Shown: piece by piece, positions 11,651-24,499 of the stretch
Layout: the number at the start of each line of letters is the position of its first letter
Numbering within the stretch: position 1 is the stretch's first letter
Assembly: GCA_013350335.1 (NCBI GenBank)
Contig: CM023538.1
Span: 60,129,080 to 60,193,079 of the forward strand
DNA length: 64,000 nucleotides
Direction of reading: 5' to 3'
Source of the DNA: Chimonanthus salicifolius
Lineage: Eukaryota > Streptophyta > Magnoliopsida > Laurales > Calycanthaceae
The notes under the pieces: generated by a model
Seen by the model: the letters and a program-made list of their open reading frames with translations, nothing else
The model's database searches: none
What the model was told of the DNA's origin: nothing
Position numbers and translations under genes: made by a program

Positions 11651-13690
11651 CCAAATCCTCAATCTCCATTTCAATTAACTCCCTTTTGAAGGGCCACCTA
11701 CCATGCCACAGAGCTCACAGTACCTCATAACATTGACAAATGTTTGCAGGTAGAAATGCCTTTGCAGTTTGTATATTTCTCTTTATTAAATGGTTTAAGG
11801 AGGAAGGATTTGTTTTTATCCATTGTGTTGGATGGCACATGATTTTGTCAAATGCAAAAGTTACAATTTGGATAGCATATGCAAGTGTCATTTGTAGATC
11901 GTGACAGAGCATAGTTTGCTTTGGCTCTATAAAGCTTCTTTGAAACACTTATATATTCTCAGGGCCTTTTTTATAACATAAACATTTCCTCACTTAAGTG
12001 TCAAATACCTACGAAAACAGTCTGACCTGATAGCTTGTTGTCTTTATCATCATTGCCAGCTCTCCCTTTCCTACCTGCTTCAGCCTGCCTGATGATACTT
12101 AGACTCCAACAACTAAAAAGTGCTGTTAACTTCATTCTGATAGATCCAAAACTTCTTCTGTTCGTAGTCACTTTTATATTGCTACAGTTAAACACTTCTT
12201 CTGAGCACAACATGTTAGTAACTGCTGTATTTTTTTTGAAGTGCTTTGTTGTTTCTATCTTTCCAAATTAGCCATTACCTTGTCAATGGAAGTACCTGCA
12301 CATGAAACTCCTTTTGAAACATTTCATGGTTCTGCTGCTGAATTTCATCAACCACACATCCATGGAAGGACCAATTTTGCGTAAAGAGTTATGAGACAAT
12401 CAAAGCTATCTAGCCAAAAGGACAGTGTAGAAAGAGATGATAAACATATCTCACCATCACAACACATAGGGCAGATTATTGATACATTTGTTTAACAACA
12501 CTTTTCTCAAAACAATCAATCAGCTGGATGTTTGGTTTGGCTATTTGGTCAATTCAGGCTCTTGGTTTTTACTTTTGGCTTTCTGAATTTGGAAGAATAT
12601 TTTCGAAATATAATCTCAGACGGAGATAGCGATCAGTGGTAAATTGGTTTCTGCTATGGCTTAATGCTGCTGAGACTCTGGATCACTCCACTGTACTAAC
12701 TGCTGATCGACCTTCTTCTTTCGACCCTTATAGGTGGTTTGCGTAATGCCCCGCTTTATGATTAACTCTTCTATTCTTGATGTGTAGAGGTATCCCGGTA
12801 CTGCACATATTTGATACAATGTTATCTCCTTACAAGTATAATGTTGGATAGAAAGTTCTTCATTCCTTATTGGTTTACTATGCATTTTGAGGTCTGCACC
12901 TTGCAACTGCCTCAATACAAACAATAATGGCAATCATCATTGAAGTCTTATCCCATTTATCCAAGATTGCTTTGAAAGTTTGACTTTTCAAATAGAAGTC
13001 ACGTTTCAGTCACTTTTGGCACTAACATGTCATTTTCACTAACAAGTCTGCCTCTCGGATTTATTATTATAATCATTTGAAAGATAGTTGCCTCCTAGAT
13101 ATTGGAACTTGTAACCTTTCAAATTTTCATATCTTCTATTTATGTGCCTTAACCATCATATATGACATTTCTTTTGATTTTGATCTTTTGTTGGATCCAG
13201 TGATATATCTTCTTATGCATAATCATTTCTAATTTTATCATTCTTGTTTTGAGATTACTGTCTTTAGATGCTCATCTCAATCACATTTACTTATCTTCTT
13301 GTTCTTTCATCTCCAACATTTAGTTCCACATAACAATGTTGGTTTACCCACCATAATTGTTCCTTTAACTGAAGCAACATCTGTCATTGCACAAGCCCAT
13401 TTTTCTGAAGACTCCAAATTTAGGAGGGTTCCAAATGGTTGAAACTTGTGTTAGAGAGTTCTCTCATAGAAGTTGTCATTTTAAGGGAGAACCTAGAAAG
13501 AAATTGTGCAACCTTATTTTTTGTTAAAGATACTGGACAAAATAAAGAGGTCATTACTTGTTTTTTGAAAGGCAATGGTTTCTTCTTATTAGGAGGAAAC
13601 AAAAGACACAATGGTCCTACATGAACCTTTATCAGAAGGAAACAAAAGATATGATACTTCAACCATACATGCTAACATCTCGGAGCCTGA
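11651..13690. other. Non-coding, no gene established
   Basis: This 2 kb stretch has no recognisable domain. A minus-strand frame at 12933-12661 (90 codons, ending VQWSDPESQQH) looks less random than its surroundings, but I do not recognise it. A T-rich stretch near 13200-13330 is featureless. Confidence 0.35.
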
Positions 13691-16142
13691 TACCCACATA
13701 AATTGCTAAGGAAACTCCTAACGTTTTTGCTTAGGAGAATGGGGTTTGGCATCCGTTGGAGATATTGGATCTTGGAGTGTATCTCCTTGGCAAAATTGTA
13801 CATCTTTTTAAACGACACTGCAGTGGGTTTTATTCAGGCCTCCAGGGTCTCCGACAGAGTGACCCTCTCTCACCTTTCCTCTTCACAATTGTTGGGGAAA
13901 TGCTGAGTCGTATGATTGTTGCGGCTACCTGGGAGGGTCCTTTAGATGGATTTTTGTTTTGCCCAAGGGTCTTCGCATTACTTATTTGCAGTATGCTAAT
14001 GATTATATTAAAGGGGAACTGGAGGAATTTTGGAGTCTCAAATCTATTCTCTGGTGTTTCGAGGTCCTTTTGTATTTCAGAGTAACCATTTCCTAAGACG
14101 GAGTTGATTGGGATCAAAATTGGTGAAGATGGGTTGATTTCTTTAGAGTGGAGTTTAAGGTGGGGAAGCTCCCTATTTCATACCTTGGTCTCATACCAAA
14201 GGCGTGGTGGGATTTGGTCAATGAATGGATTAAGAAGCTTCTGTCTACTTGGAGTAGCAAATCTCTCACTATTGGGGGTGAGGTGACGTTAATTAAATTT
14301 TCCTTCTTAACCTCCCAAACTATTTTCTTTCTTGTTTCAGGTGTCTTGTTTCCGTCATCTCCATAATTGAAAAGATCCAAAGGGATTTTCTTTCACATGG
14401 CTCAACTAGACTAAGAGGTATCATCTGGTTGGTTGGTCTCAGATGTGCTGTCCTATAGGTTGTGGTGGTCTAGGCATTAAAATTGTTTGAAGGCTGTCAC
14501 GATCGTATTCATTGGCAAGTGGCTGTGGAGGCTTGGTGATGAATCAGAAGGTTTGTGAAAGTTGATTATCTTTAGTTACTAATGGTGGATGGTGCATCCA
14601 TAGTTTCTCTCATAATGCTTCGGTTTTTCAGGTGGCTAGCAGTTTCTTTGAAAACATTAGATATAGGGTCGGCCAGGAGAACAAAATCAAATTTTGGAAG
14701 GATTGTTGAGTGGCTGGGATCCTCTCTCTGTTTTGATCCCATCCATATTCCACGTTGTTGAAAATCCAGAGGCGATGGTTTTGGATTGCTTCACTCGTCA
14801 TTCTGGTTCGGTGTCTTGGTGTCCTTTGCTCAGGAGGAATTTGTTTGAGCGGGAAGATCGTAGCCTTCTCCGCCTTCTCAGTGGGGTGTACATCAACCTA
14901 GGTCGCAGTGGCAGACCTATTTGGAAGCTGGATAGCAGGGGTGTTTTCTCAGTTAAGTCCTACATCTCCCTCTCCAATGAGGGAGCATTATTAGCCCGCT
15001 AAAGTCCATATGGTGCAGTAAGTCTCCGTGTGAATGTGATGTTTTTTGTTGGGCAACTTGTCAAGATTGGATTATCGGGATTGACAATCTGAGTAGATGG
15101 GGAAGTAGGTTCGCACTGTTGAATGTTTGTTTTCTTTGTCCTGGTGATGATGGAACCTCCTTCCAGCCCACCTTTCTTGTTCTATAGCTACCTATATTTG
15201 GAACACGGTATTCTCCTGGTTTGGTCTCTCTTGGGTGCTGTCGGGCACACTTGTGAATCACCTTCGTACCTGGCAATTTTGTATTTTCAAAGGGAAAGGG
15301 TTGATTTTGTGGAAAGTAGTTGGTGTCTGTAATGAGGTTGCTGTGGCTGGAGAGGAATAACAAGTGTTTCAGGAACAAAGTTCCATCCCTTGAAGAGTTG
15401 TCCCAACAAATTAAATAGAATGTGCCTCTTGTGTGGCTTTGCTCCCTGAATTCAATTCTTATTCAATGAAAGATTTAGTCTAGAAATGGAGTGAGGTTAT
15501 TTTGAAATTTTGTTCCTTTTGTGCTGTTAGTTTCTCTTGGGCCCCCCTTTCGTTTGGTTGGTTTAAGCGAAGCTCTTTGAGCCCTGGGCTCATCTGGTAT
15601 TGGTGGGGTGCTAAGAAACGGTAGGACTGAGATTGTCTTTGCCTTTTCTGGTAATCCTTGCCCCCATTTTTGCTTTAGAAGATGAAGCTGCTGCACTTTT
15701 GTTTGGTCTTAAGTTGGCTAAGGGTCATAACCTCATTCGTCTTGTTATTGAAGGAGATTCGGCCTGTGCTATGGGTTGGTTCTCGGTTGGGTTTCTATCT
15801 CTGGAAATTGGTTGACATAATCAGGGAGGTGCTCGACTTGATTGATGGTGTCCCTGTCTCTCTCTCATGTGCCCTGTGAGGTGAATGGTGAAACTGGTTC
15901 ATTGGCCCAAAAAAAGAGTCTAGATATTAGATATTTGTGGGTGGTTTTGAGTTGTGTTCTTTGTTGCTGGTAACCGTTGTTTTTATTTTCTTGCTGTTCT
16001 TAAGCCTGTTGTGGCATCTTTTCCATGTCAGGTGTGTTCTTTCCTCTCCCTTAGTTTTGGTCTAGATGGGCTCTTATGTTGTATATGTTTTCATTTTTGC
16101 TTTTCGAATAAAATTATCATTATTCAAAGGGGAAAAAAAAAA
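13690..16142 (+). mobile_element. L1-type LINE, RT to RNase H, decayed, with poly(A)
   Basis: ORF2 pieces appear in order on the + strand. The RT block is at 13756-14085 (GLRQSDPLSPFLFTIVGEML, then an altered YAND where FADD is expected). RT thumb-like KLPISYLGL and GGEVTLIKF follow near 14150-14310. A zf-RVT-like segment at 14930-15000 (WKLDSRGVFSVKSYISL) and an RNase H-like block at 15680-15790 (DEAAALLFGLKLAKG, VIEGDSA) complete it. The 3' end has AATAAA (16107) and an A-run (16133-16142). Several frameshifts and the change in the catalytic FADD box make it inactive. The endonuclease half is missing (5' truncation, common for LINEs). Confidence 0.88.
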
Positions 16143-18100
16143 CTTGTGAAAGTGCTCATTGTTGCCAAAAAAGGTTTTGGTTTTGAGTAACATTTATCAT
16201 TTACCCCCCAAAAAGGGCTTGAAAAACCATCATTGTCTATTTGGGGTATCCTTTAGCCCATACTTTTAATATAGTTTCTTTTGATACGGTTAATGCCTCC
16301 TCTGTCAATAACCAACTCTATTCCAATAATTTTTTTATTCCCACTTGGTTAGTGAAGAAAGTGCACCTCTTCCATATCATTATGTAGAGTAATGTCACAA
16401 ATTCCGTTCTCGGGATAATATTGGCTATTGTTAATATTGACATATTTTCATTTTTTTTTTACCGGGAAATTACTGGGAAAATCTTGCGAACAATATAAAT
16501 ATTTACATAATAAGAATAATATATAATAGATAAATATACAAGTAAAAATGACATTTAAACTTGAAATAACCATTAATTAATTTATAATTAAAGTGCAAAT
16601 ATTCTATAAAAAATAATTTACTCTAGAAATTATGTAAAAAACAAAATATAATTGATCATCTAACATTTTTTGGACCATAGAATGTCATCTAATGCCACAT
16701 AAGGTCATTGCTAAATACCATTCTTAAAGTCATCAAATATCAAAATAAGAGAAGAGTCAAACTAAGAAGAGAATGGAAGAAAAAAAATTAGAGATTTAGA
16801 ACTTACAGTTTCGGTTGTAAGCTCTATACAAAATTAGAATTTCATTAAAAAAAAACTGACATTAATAACGGCAATACACCAAAATACCACCTTGTTATTG
16901 CGATTTTACTGATACAAATGGAAGTGGTGGTAAATTCTTGAAAATATCGTGTGTTGGTATTGTTCTGATAAAAATGCAGTAAAATTGAATTTATTGTTGG
17001 TATTTGTTTAATCCTTTTACAAATTGACTTTCTCCCTTGATGTCACAATGTGCCTCCCATTCTAAAACACTATCCCTATTGGAATGAACTCATTCTATGT
17101 GTGGATTTTGACATCCTTGAGACTGTAACCCTAAGGACTCAATTTGGAGACCAATCACTTTTTCTACCTCCACGGTAATGTGGCCCAATCTCCACAATGC
17201 ATTTCTTTCCTTCCAATATCAATATCTCCACGCTCCATTGTATGGTAATGCACAATTTATGTCCTTGTTTCCAAAGCTCAAACCATCTTTTTTGGTTTGG
17301 TCATTCCAATTCTTTTTATTGGATATGCCATTCTTATCCATTCCATTGTCAAATAATATATATTGAGAAAGAGGTAACTGGTTTTATTTTTTGAAGATAA
17401 AATGTCCAAATGTTAATAATCAGGCCCGTTCCTCCATTAGAAGAGAACATAGAAGCAAAAGTTATACAACTGGCAATGCAAATAAAACAAATTATGATTA
17501 AGATGCCCATTTTCTATTAGAAGTCTTAATCGAAAGTTCACTAAAAGATTCTTTGGACATTTCCCATTAGATCTAATTCGACTTTATTCTATGCAACACC
17601 AATTTTCTAGACTATGATTTATCCTTAAAAAGTTCTTCAATTGGGTTCTAGTAAAAATTGTGTAATTCTCCACAAAATTTGGTCTGCCTTGGAAAGGGGT
17701 TAGAACCCCATCCCATAATGAGATCCTGGAAGAAGGCCCAACAAAAAGAGAATAGGGTTTGTATTTTCTCTATTTATTTTCTCAACCCTATTAGTAATAC
17801 ATTGATAGATTTGTTAAAATAGCTTTGATTACGATGATTCTTCTTGTAAATGTTCATTTCCTTTCCATAAAGTTTGCTTCCATTTGAATCACTCTACCCC
17901 TAGATCCCACATAAACTTAGACCTTGGGTTAGCCTCAATTGGAAGCCCCTAGTAATTCATATGTATGCTCCCCACAAATCTCACTATATGAGCAAGCTCC
18001 TTAAAAGTTTTTGGCTCCATAGCACCTTCCTCCCCTCCATCCCCAACCCCCCACCATTATTCCTTTCTCAAAATTAAACTTTTAAGATCCAATGTGGCTT
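16143..18100. other. AT-rich non-coding DNA
   Basis: No gene or bounded element was seen. The 16450-16680 stretch is extremely AT-rich. Confidence 0.45.
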
Positions 18101-18262
18101 CGAAACAATGGAGGATTGCCTTTGGCTCGGGAACTAGAGGTCTCAGGTTCGAGTCCCGTAGTTACCCAATGCCCCTGCTTGCGAGGGGCTACGTGCATTT
18201 GGAGTTTTACCTAATGCCCTTGTACTCGGGGAGATGTGGGGGTCTTGGGGTTTTTTGTCGTT
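18101..18262 (+). mobile_element. tRNA-derived SINE-like element, second family
   Basis: This contains an excellent polymerase-III B box (GGTTCGAGTCCC, near 18148). The body carries CTTGCGAGGGGCTACGTGC, and the 3' end is TCTTGGGGTTTTTTG. It is not a tRNA gene: no cloverleaf can be drawn around the B box and there is no A box at the normal distance. Its body differs from the 9261 family. Confidence 0.5.
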
Positions 18263-18751
18263 AAAGAAGAAATAGTGGAGGATAGCCTTGATTACAAAAA
18301 TATTCTCAATTGATGCATTACATAAGATCATTGTATCATCCACAAACTTAAGATGAGTGATGGACATTTGTCCACCTCAAAGCATTGTTGATGTTCAAAC
18401 CGTTTGATTGAAACATTTCCTTACCCAAGTCTTCACCAAAATAGGGAAGATTAAATGTTTCTTTATAAAAAAAATGAAAAAGTGGAAAAGAAGAAGAAGA
18501 GAAAATGGATCTTTTTGCCTCAAGTCTGTACTGTTGCCAAAAATACAGTCTAGAACCATTCACCAACACTAAAAAGATACAACAGAGATGCACACCTTAC
18601 CATTGCCTCCATTTTTGTCAAAAAATATTTTTATCTTTCAAAGAAATAAGTTTTATCATTTATTTATTTTTAAGATGGTGATATGACTCAAACTTGCAAC
18701 CCTTATGGTTGCAACACTGAGCGTTATGTGCTCTTCAATCAAATCACTACA

Positions 18752-19016
18752 TTTTTTTTTTTTTTTGTGAAATGGTAATTGTATTAATAGAAAAAGGCAC
18801 ACAAAATAAAGTACAAGACAAGAAACAAAGAAACACCCTCATCCATTACATCCAAACAGAAAGAGCCCTCAAACAAACTAGAAAAGAAAACTTAAGATAA
18901 GCCCATGCACTCTTTTCAAGCTCTTAGTATGTTGGACATGGAGAAATCTCGAAGATCAGTAGGAGAAGAGGCCCAAGCTGCACATTTAGCCTTGATTCTA
19001 CAAAATACGTCTTAGG
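18752..19016 (-). mobile_element. Short 5'-truncated LINE insertion with target repeats
   Basis: Poly-T (18752-18766) is the reverse complement of a LINE poly(A) tail. Near-identical direct repeats flank the insert: GTGCTCTTCAATCAAATCAC at the left (18728) and GTGCTCTCTACTCAAATCAC at the right (19017), both continuing into a T-run. This is the footprint of target-primed reverse transcription. No coding part survives. Confidence 0.65.
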
Positions 19017-19120
19017 TGCTCTCTACTCAAATCACTGTATTTTTTTTGAAGGGAAATCACTAGAAGATTTTGATTACCAAATTTTTTTCCACGTCAAATT
19101 TGTTGAACTCACCTATGTAG

Positions 19121-19160
19121 GTGAATCTCTCTCTCTCTCTCTCTTATATATATATATATT
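19121..19160. repeat. (CT)n(TA)n microsatellite
   Basis: About ten CT units are followed by about six TA units. Confidence 0.85.
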
Positions 19161-19492
19161 CCAGAGAGACCTTTCGTAGGGACCTCCTATGTCAGACCCT
19201 CAATGATCATTCCAAACTGTTTATACTCACCTACCTCCTGTGAATTGGTATACATCCCAATTTGGCTCCCATCCATTTTTTATACATTGTTGAATTTTCA
19301 AGCCAAAAAATTGCATTTTTTTAAGGCCTATAAAACCATTAAATTTTTTAATTCTTATATTTTTTGTCATGATGATAGGATGGAGTTGAATGTTTGCTCA
19401 CTCCTGATTGACCTAATGATCTTCTTATTCATCTACTACTTGGTGATAAAATGCATCTGGTTAGGTCTTATAATTAAAAAAAGGAAGAGGTC

Positions 19493-19730
19493 TATACTTC
19501 TCGAGATAGAGATCTATCTCTTTGGTTCATTACTAATATAGGAAAAAAATCCAAGTAAACCTTACCTATAGACCTCCTATGTTGGGTCCTCTCGTAGTAA
19601 TGAACCAGACATATACTTCTTGAGATAGAGATCTATCTCTTTGGATCATTACTAACATAGGAAAAATTTCCAAGGAAACCTTACCTATAGACGTCCTATG
19701 TTTGGTCCTCTCGTAGTAATGATCCAATGT
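19493..19730. repeat. Tandem duplication, 119 bp x 2
   Basis: Unit 1 (19493-19611) and unit 2 (19612-19730) both begin TATACTTCT(C/T)GAGATAGAG and contain the palindrome GATAGAGATCTATCTC and the phrase CCTATGTT(G/T)GGTCCTCTCG. They differ at a handful of positions. A related piece lies at about 19165-19200 (GGGACCTCCTATGTCAGACC). Confidence 0.85.
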
Positions 19731-20479
19731 CTGGTTCATTACTTCATTTGTGACGAGAAGACCAATATCTTCTTTTATTTTACTAGTGCACCATGAAATT
19801 CACCAATGATGAAAAACATTACCTTACTTCCTTCAGGGGCTGTTCAATAAGCAAAAGGAGAGAATGGAATGGAGTATGAGTGCTGATGTGGTTCCACTCT
19901 AAGAATAAGTTTTCTTTGGTAAAATAGCATGATTGATGTGGTAGAATGGTCATCCAACCAATGCTCATTCTTTTATTTCTTCTCTGGAGCTATTATTGTT
20001 GGAATAGTGACATGATGATGTTTAGCATATTGCCATTCCCAAGGAAATCTACCAAACAACCTTTTGAATGACAAGAATGGAATAAGTATTTGAATGCCTA
20101 GTCTCATACCAATGCCATGTTGACGGTCTCATTCTTCGGATGGAATGGGTTACAAAATAGGCCCTTAGTCTATTTATCAAAATTTTTACAATCAATTCCT
20201 ATGTGCATTTCACCAAACTAATTAGGGAAGGATAAATATGATTAACCTTTCAAAAAACAAATGATAAATATGATTAAGACCTTCCTAGATGACTTGACAG
20301 TCTACTTCATAATACTGTTCGATATGCTAGTGAATGTGGTAACAAAATTGGTAAAATTTAGAGACATTTATTGTGGAAAGGGAACGATGATAAAAGGAAG
20401 TACCTCTTATCAAGTGGGAATAAGTGATACAGCCCAAGAAGAATGAAGGAATTGGTATTTGGTTTCATGGATTAGAATG

Positions 20480-21740
20480 GAGTTTTTTTTTTTATCTAAG
20501 TGGTTGTGGAGATATGGCATTGAAGCAAATGCTTTGTGGAGGAGTCCTCCATGAAGGGGGGGGAGGGAGATCTTGGTGAAGGCTACCTAGGGAAAGGTGG
20601 GTCCTCAGAGGAGGTTGGTAGGGAAGCATGGTAGTGGTTTGTTGTGTGATGAGTCATCAATGAGGGGGTGTATTGAGATTTATTGATGACTTGTCACATG
20701 CCTATGGGGGCCTATTACTGGAGTGTAGAAAATCAAGTCCTTTATCATAATTCATGCTTGGTTGTCTCACGCCCCAGGCTAGACCCCACCAATCATATGA
20801 TGTCATCGATGAGTCTCAACACTCCCCCATATTGATGACTTGACACAAAATAGACCACCACTATGCTTCGTTGTCAATCTCCTTTGATGGCACACCTTTC
20901 ATAGATTGCTTTCACTAGGATTTGAAGATGGGCCATAGTACCTACTCTAATACCAATTGTTAGGGGGCTTTTGGTTAGGTCCTTAATAGGGGAGTGGGGG
21001 AGTGAGATTTGTGTTTATCCAATTTAAGGTTTGTGTCCTCGGTTTTAGAGCCCATTGTTTAAGAAGGGGTAAGGGAGTGCTTTAGTAAAGATTTGCGGTT
21101 CTCAATGGGGAGGGGGATAGAGTTTCTTCTTGGAGGGATTTGTGGGTGGGGTGGTTGTCTTTGAAAGAGTCCTTTCCAAGAATCTTTTGAAGTGTGTTGC
21201 CATAGAACTGCGAAGGTGAGTGTTTGGTATAGTTATTTGGAGTCTAGAGTTAAGGTGTCTCCTTTTTGAGTGCAAGTCATTTGACTATGTTTATCTTTTG
21301 TCTATCTATTGCTTCATTTGCATGGATGATGATGATTCTAGGGTTTGGGTAATTGATCTTTCTGCGGTTTTCACTACTAAAACCCTTGTGGGGTCTTCTC
21401 AGTTAAACCCTTGAATCCATAGTCTATACACCTCCACTTGTTAAGTTTTGCTCTTGACCAATGCAAGCTAAAGGCATCACAGGATCATTCCATTGGTTGT
21501 AGATATCTCTTCCCCTCTGTGGATTTTAGTTATCGTTGTGCTACCTATTCATTTGATGCCACTTTGCGAGATTGATTTGGCATCTTTCCTTCTCTCTGGT
21601 GCTATTTCTTGTTTCCTAGAATCTTTTTGGAATCCCATTGGCGAAGTTGGGAGCAATATCCTTTTATGGTTAGAGAGGGATTGTCTAGAGGACGAGTTCA
21701 ACACATGGTCATTTTGGAAAGAGCGAAGTAGCTGATTTTT
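20480..21740 (+). mobile_element. L1-type LINE remnant
   Basis: Two conserved plant L1 ORF2 segments are readable in order. KWLWRYGIEANALWR at 20498-20545 matches the 'kWLWRf..e..aLWr' block. The SSWRDLWVGWLSLKESFPR block at 21130-21190 matches the W-x-D-x-W...FP block. A W-x-x-D-L-S-A-V-F stretch near 21345 corresponds to the zf-RVT start. Frames are broken and about 450 bp between the first two blocks looks foreign. Inactive. Confidence 0.65.
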
Positions 21741-22084
21741 TGAAGGTAAAGGTGAAATCAGAGCAGGAAATGTTTGAGCTACTAAAGTGCCCCTTTAGTT
21801 GCTTAAAAGAAATTGATAGAGGGAAGCTTGGGTTAGCAGAAATTGGGATAAGTAGAGAAAGGGGGAAGGGGGGGGAGCGTAGGAGCGTACACTGTGAGAA
21901 ATGGAAGGGAACGATGATGGAAAATTCCAAAAATCCAAAAGTTTGAACCAAAATAAATGGTTGGATGCAAATTTAGTATCTGTTTAAATTTTTAGAGATG
22001 AACTTGCATCCAGATTTACTATCCAATTATTTATGTTGATATAGGTATGGCCAATCTGAATCCGATAATCTGTTAATGTGTATA
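21741..22084. other. Non-coding flank left of the LTR element
   Basis: The stretch 21955-22080 (GGATGCAAATTTAG and similar) resembles 24810-24920 on the other side of the LTR element, so an older repeat may have been split by that insertion. No gene was seen. Confidence 0.35.
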
Positions 22085-22424
22085 TGATGTAGGACACAGA
22101 AGCTCTAGCTCCAACTCACGGCTCCACTACTATTTTTTATTTATTTATTAGATTCTATTTTGTTAATTTCGTTTAGTGTCCTAGATTAATTAGGAAACCT
22201 AGTTGCTATTTTCATTGGAGTCCTAGTTTAGCAATGAAGTCAGGTCAGTGGCTTTCTTAGTTGAGTCCTTTCCTATTTTTCGTTTGAATTGTTTTATTAT
22301 AAATACCTGTACCCATATGGGAGAGGAACACACATTGAATATTCAATGAGATTAACCTAAGGCAAAGCCTTTTCATAATTTTCCTTTATCTTTGTTTTCC
22401 TGCCTAGCTGCAGGCCGTTCTACA
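22085..22424 (+). repeat. 5' LTR of the 22.1-24.5 kb element
   Basis: It starts TGATGTAGGACACAGAAG and ends CGTTCTACA. It contains a TATA-like TTATTATAAATACC near 22293, the likely element promoter, and a conserved AATGAGATTAACCTAAGG in the 3' third. Confidence 0.85.
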
Positions 22425-24133
22425 TTAATTGGTTCAGAGCCTAGGGTTCACTGTATCTCTGTTATACAGAGGCGTTCCTAATCGGAGACAGGTTCCTGCT
22501 TTATTAGGGACGAACGTGGTCTCGATCCCACCATCTTCGCTAAATCTGGGCCTTAACCCATGTAGGATCTACCATCCCAATCCCCATCCTCCTCCCTTCA
22601 CCCACGCAAAACAAAGACAAAAAAAAAGAGATGCCAAGAAACCTAGACCTTGACGCCCCTACTGCAGTTGTCACCTTTGCTTCAGCCACCTCTTCGCCGT
22701 GAGCCGTCCATCGTCGCAGGTCCCTTTATCCTTCTTCTTCCTTTGTTTCCTCCCTTTTCTATTCACAACTTGCCACAAACCAACTTTGCCGTCGTCGCCT
22801 TTTGAACCATCTCTTTATTTCCTTTCCTAACCAGCAGTTGCTACCTTGTTTGCCTTCCTGCATCTCTTCTTTCTTCCCCAAGCTTCCGCCGCAGCCTCCT
22901 CACACAGAGTCTTCCGCTTCCCCTTTCTTTTCGCTGCACCCTTTTGTCTCCTTTCCTTTGCTGCTTCCGCATCTATTGCCAGAGCTTTCGCCACTTACCC
23001 CCTTTCGCTGCCTTTCATTTTTTTTTTTTTTTTTTCCGCTGGAGCCCATTTTGTTCGCAGCCCTACCTAATCCCTTTCATTCCACATGCGTATGTTTTCG
23101 TATCCAAAAACCCAAATCGACCCCATCCGTGTCTTTCCCTTAAGTGTCGCCCTAAGTCCCACACGTGTGTGACTTAAGTCTCCCACACGTGCTCCTCAAT
23201 TTTGCCTGAAACTCTTCCCCACACGTGTGACCCTTTTTCTCCCATTTAACCATCCAGCTATTTACCACTTTTCCAACTACCCCATACGGTCAACCCACCT
23301 TCACCTATTGACCACTGTTCGCGTCCTTTGACTAACATGTGTCCATTTTGATTGACCTTATTTCCATGTCATTTCCTAGGGTCCCACCTCACCCATCCAT
23401 TAATCCTTTTCCCCATTCCAACCGTCGTGTCTTGGATTCGGTGACACCTCAATCGGATCGCCCGCATCACATGCCCGATAGCATCCACCAACAATGGTAA
23501 TCACTTTCTCCACCAATCTGGGTTTAATGACTTTAAATCCGAGTTTATCTCTGAGTTGCGATCTGACTTTCACGACTTTCTCCAAGAATTTAGAGAATTA
23601 TTGCTCCGTAGAAAATACAGCGTCTCGACGAAGGTGAACAAAATCTCGACATACGTATTTGTTTCCTCAAGATGCGTGCCAACTCCTCTAAAGTCACTAT
23701 TGGTGTTCCTTTCTACTCCTACAGTCGTGACCCCAAAGTCATTGCCCGTGTTGGCGACCGCGCCAGTTGTGTTGCCGGCGCCACAGTCGATGCAACCATC
23801 GCATGTCGATCCACCACCAGCACCACCACCACCACCATCATCTCTTATCCTCTCCTTGGAGCCTCGTCCGACGGCCATTCAGGACCGTGTGATCACTCCA
23901 GTGCCTTATGGAGACCCCTTCGTCATCAGCTTGGTTCGTCCTTGCTTGAGCCCTTTTGTGGTCCTTAGCTTTGTCGTCTCACCGCAGGGATATTCTCGTC
24001 GCCTGTGCATCGAAGATTGTGCAGTTCCACGCTTCATCATTCGCATCTTCGGACTTGGTCTTCATCTTTGTTTGGTGCTTTCTGCTTTTGCTGATTTCAA
24101 CTTGAGGACGAGTTCTTTTCAAGACTGGGGGAC

Positions 24134-24499
24134 TGATGTAGGACACGGAAGCTCTAGCTCCAACGCACGGCTCCACTACTATTTTTATTTTATTTATTAG
24201 ATTCTATTTTGTTAATTTCGTTTTAGTGTCCTAAATTAATTAGGAAACCTAGTTGCTATTTTCGTTGGAGTCCCTAGTTTAGCAAGGAAGCCAGGTCGGT
24301 GGCTTTCCTAGTTGAGTCCTTTCCTATTTTCGTTTAGATTGTTTTATTATAAATACATGTACCCATATGGTAGAGGAAAACACAATGAATATTCAATGAG
24401 ATTAACCTAAGGCAAAGCCTTTTCCTAATTTTCCTTTACCTTTGTATTCAACGAGATTAACCTAAGGCAAAGCCTTTTCCTAATTTTCCTTTACCTTTG
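24134..24499 (+). repeat. 3' LTR with a 55-bp internal tandem duplication, truncated
   Basis: Homologous to the 5' LTR up to CCTTTACCTTTG. The last 55 bp are then repeated once (24390-24444 and 24445-24499; starts TATTCAATGAG / TATTCAACGAG). The terminal 30-odd bases expected from the 5' LTR are missing and a tetranucleotide array starts in their place. Confidence 0.8.

Larger units (their letters stand above)
22085..24499 (+). mobile_element. Non-autonomous LTR retrotransposon (LARD-like), about 2.4 kb
   Basis: Two direct LTRs begin TGATGTAGGACAC (22085 and 24134). The 5' LTR runs to TTCTACA at 22424. Five bases later comes TTGGTTCAGAGCC, close to the initiator-Met-tRNA primer site TGGTATCAGAGCC. 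Just before the 3' LTR is AAGACTGGGGGACTGA, a polypurine tract, preceded by TTGAGGACGAG, a phrase common at the 3' end of plant Ty3/Gypsy elements. The 1.7-kb interior has an open stretch (23556-24136) but no protease, RT, RNase H or integrase. It would therefore depend on proteins from another element. The LTRs differ at several positions, so it is not a very recent insertion. The 3' LTR end is replaced by a repeat array. Confidence 0.85.

Noticed and set aside
18140..18190. tRNA gene (perfect B box)
   Set aside because: No cloverleaf, no A box at the right distance and no acceptor-stem pairing. Better explained by a SINE.
22802..23177. Phe/Pro/Leu-rich open frames inside the LTR element
   Set aside because: They come from a pyrimidine-rich leader, in three overlapping frames at once. 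Not a believable protein.
23556..24200. A 214-codon frame in the LTR element as a gag gene
   Set aside because: It runs into the 3' LTR, shows no zinc knuckle or capsid motif, and is Ser/Pro-rich. It is kept only as part of the element.
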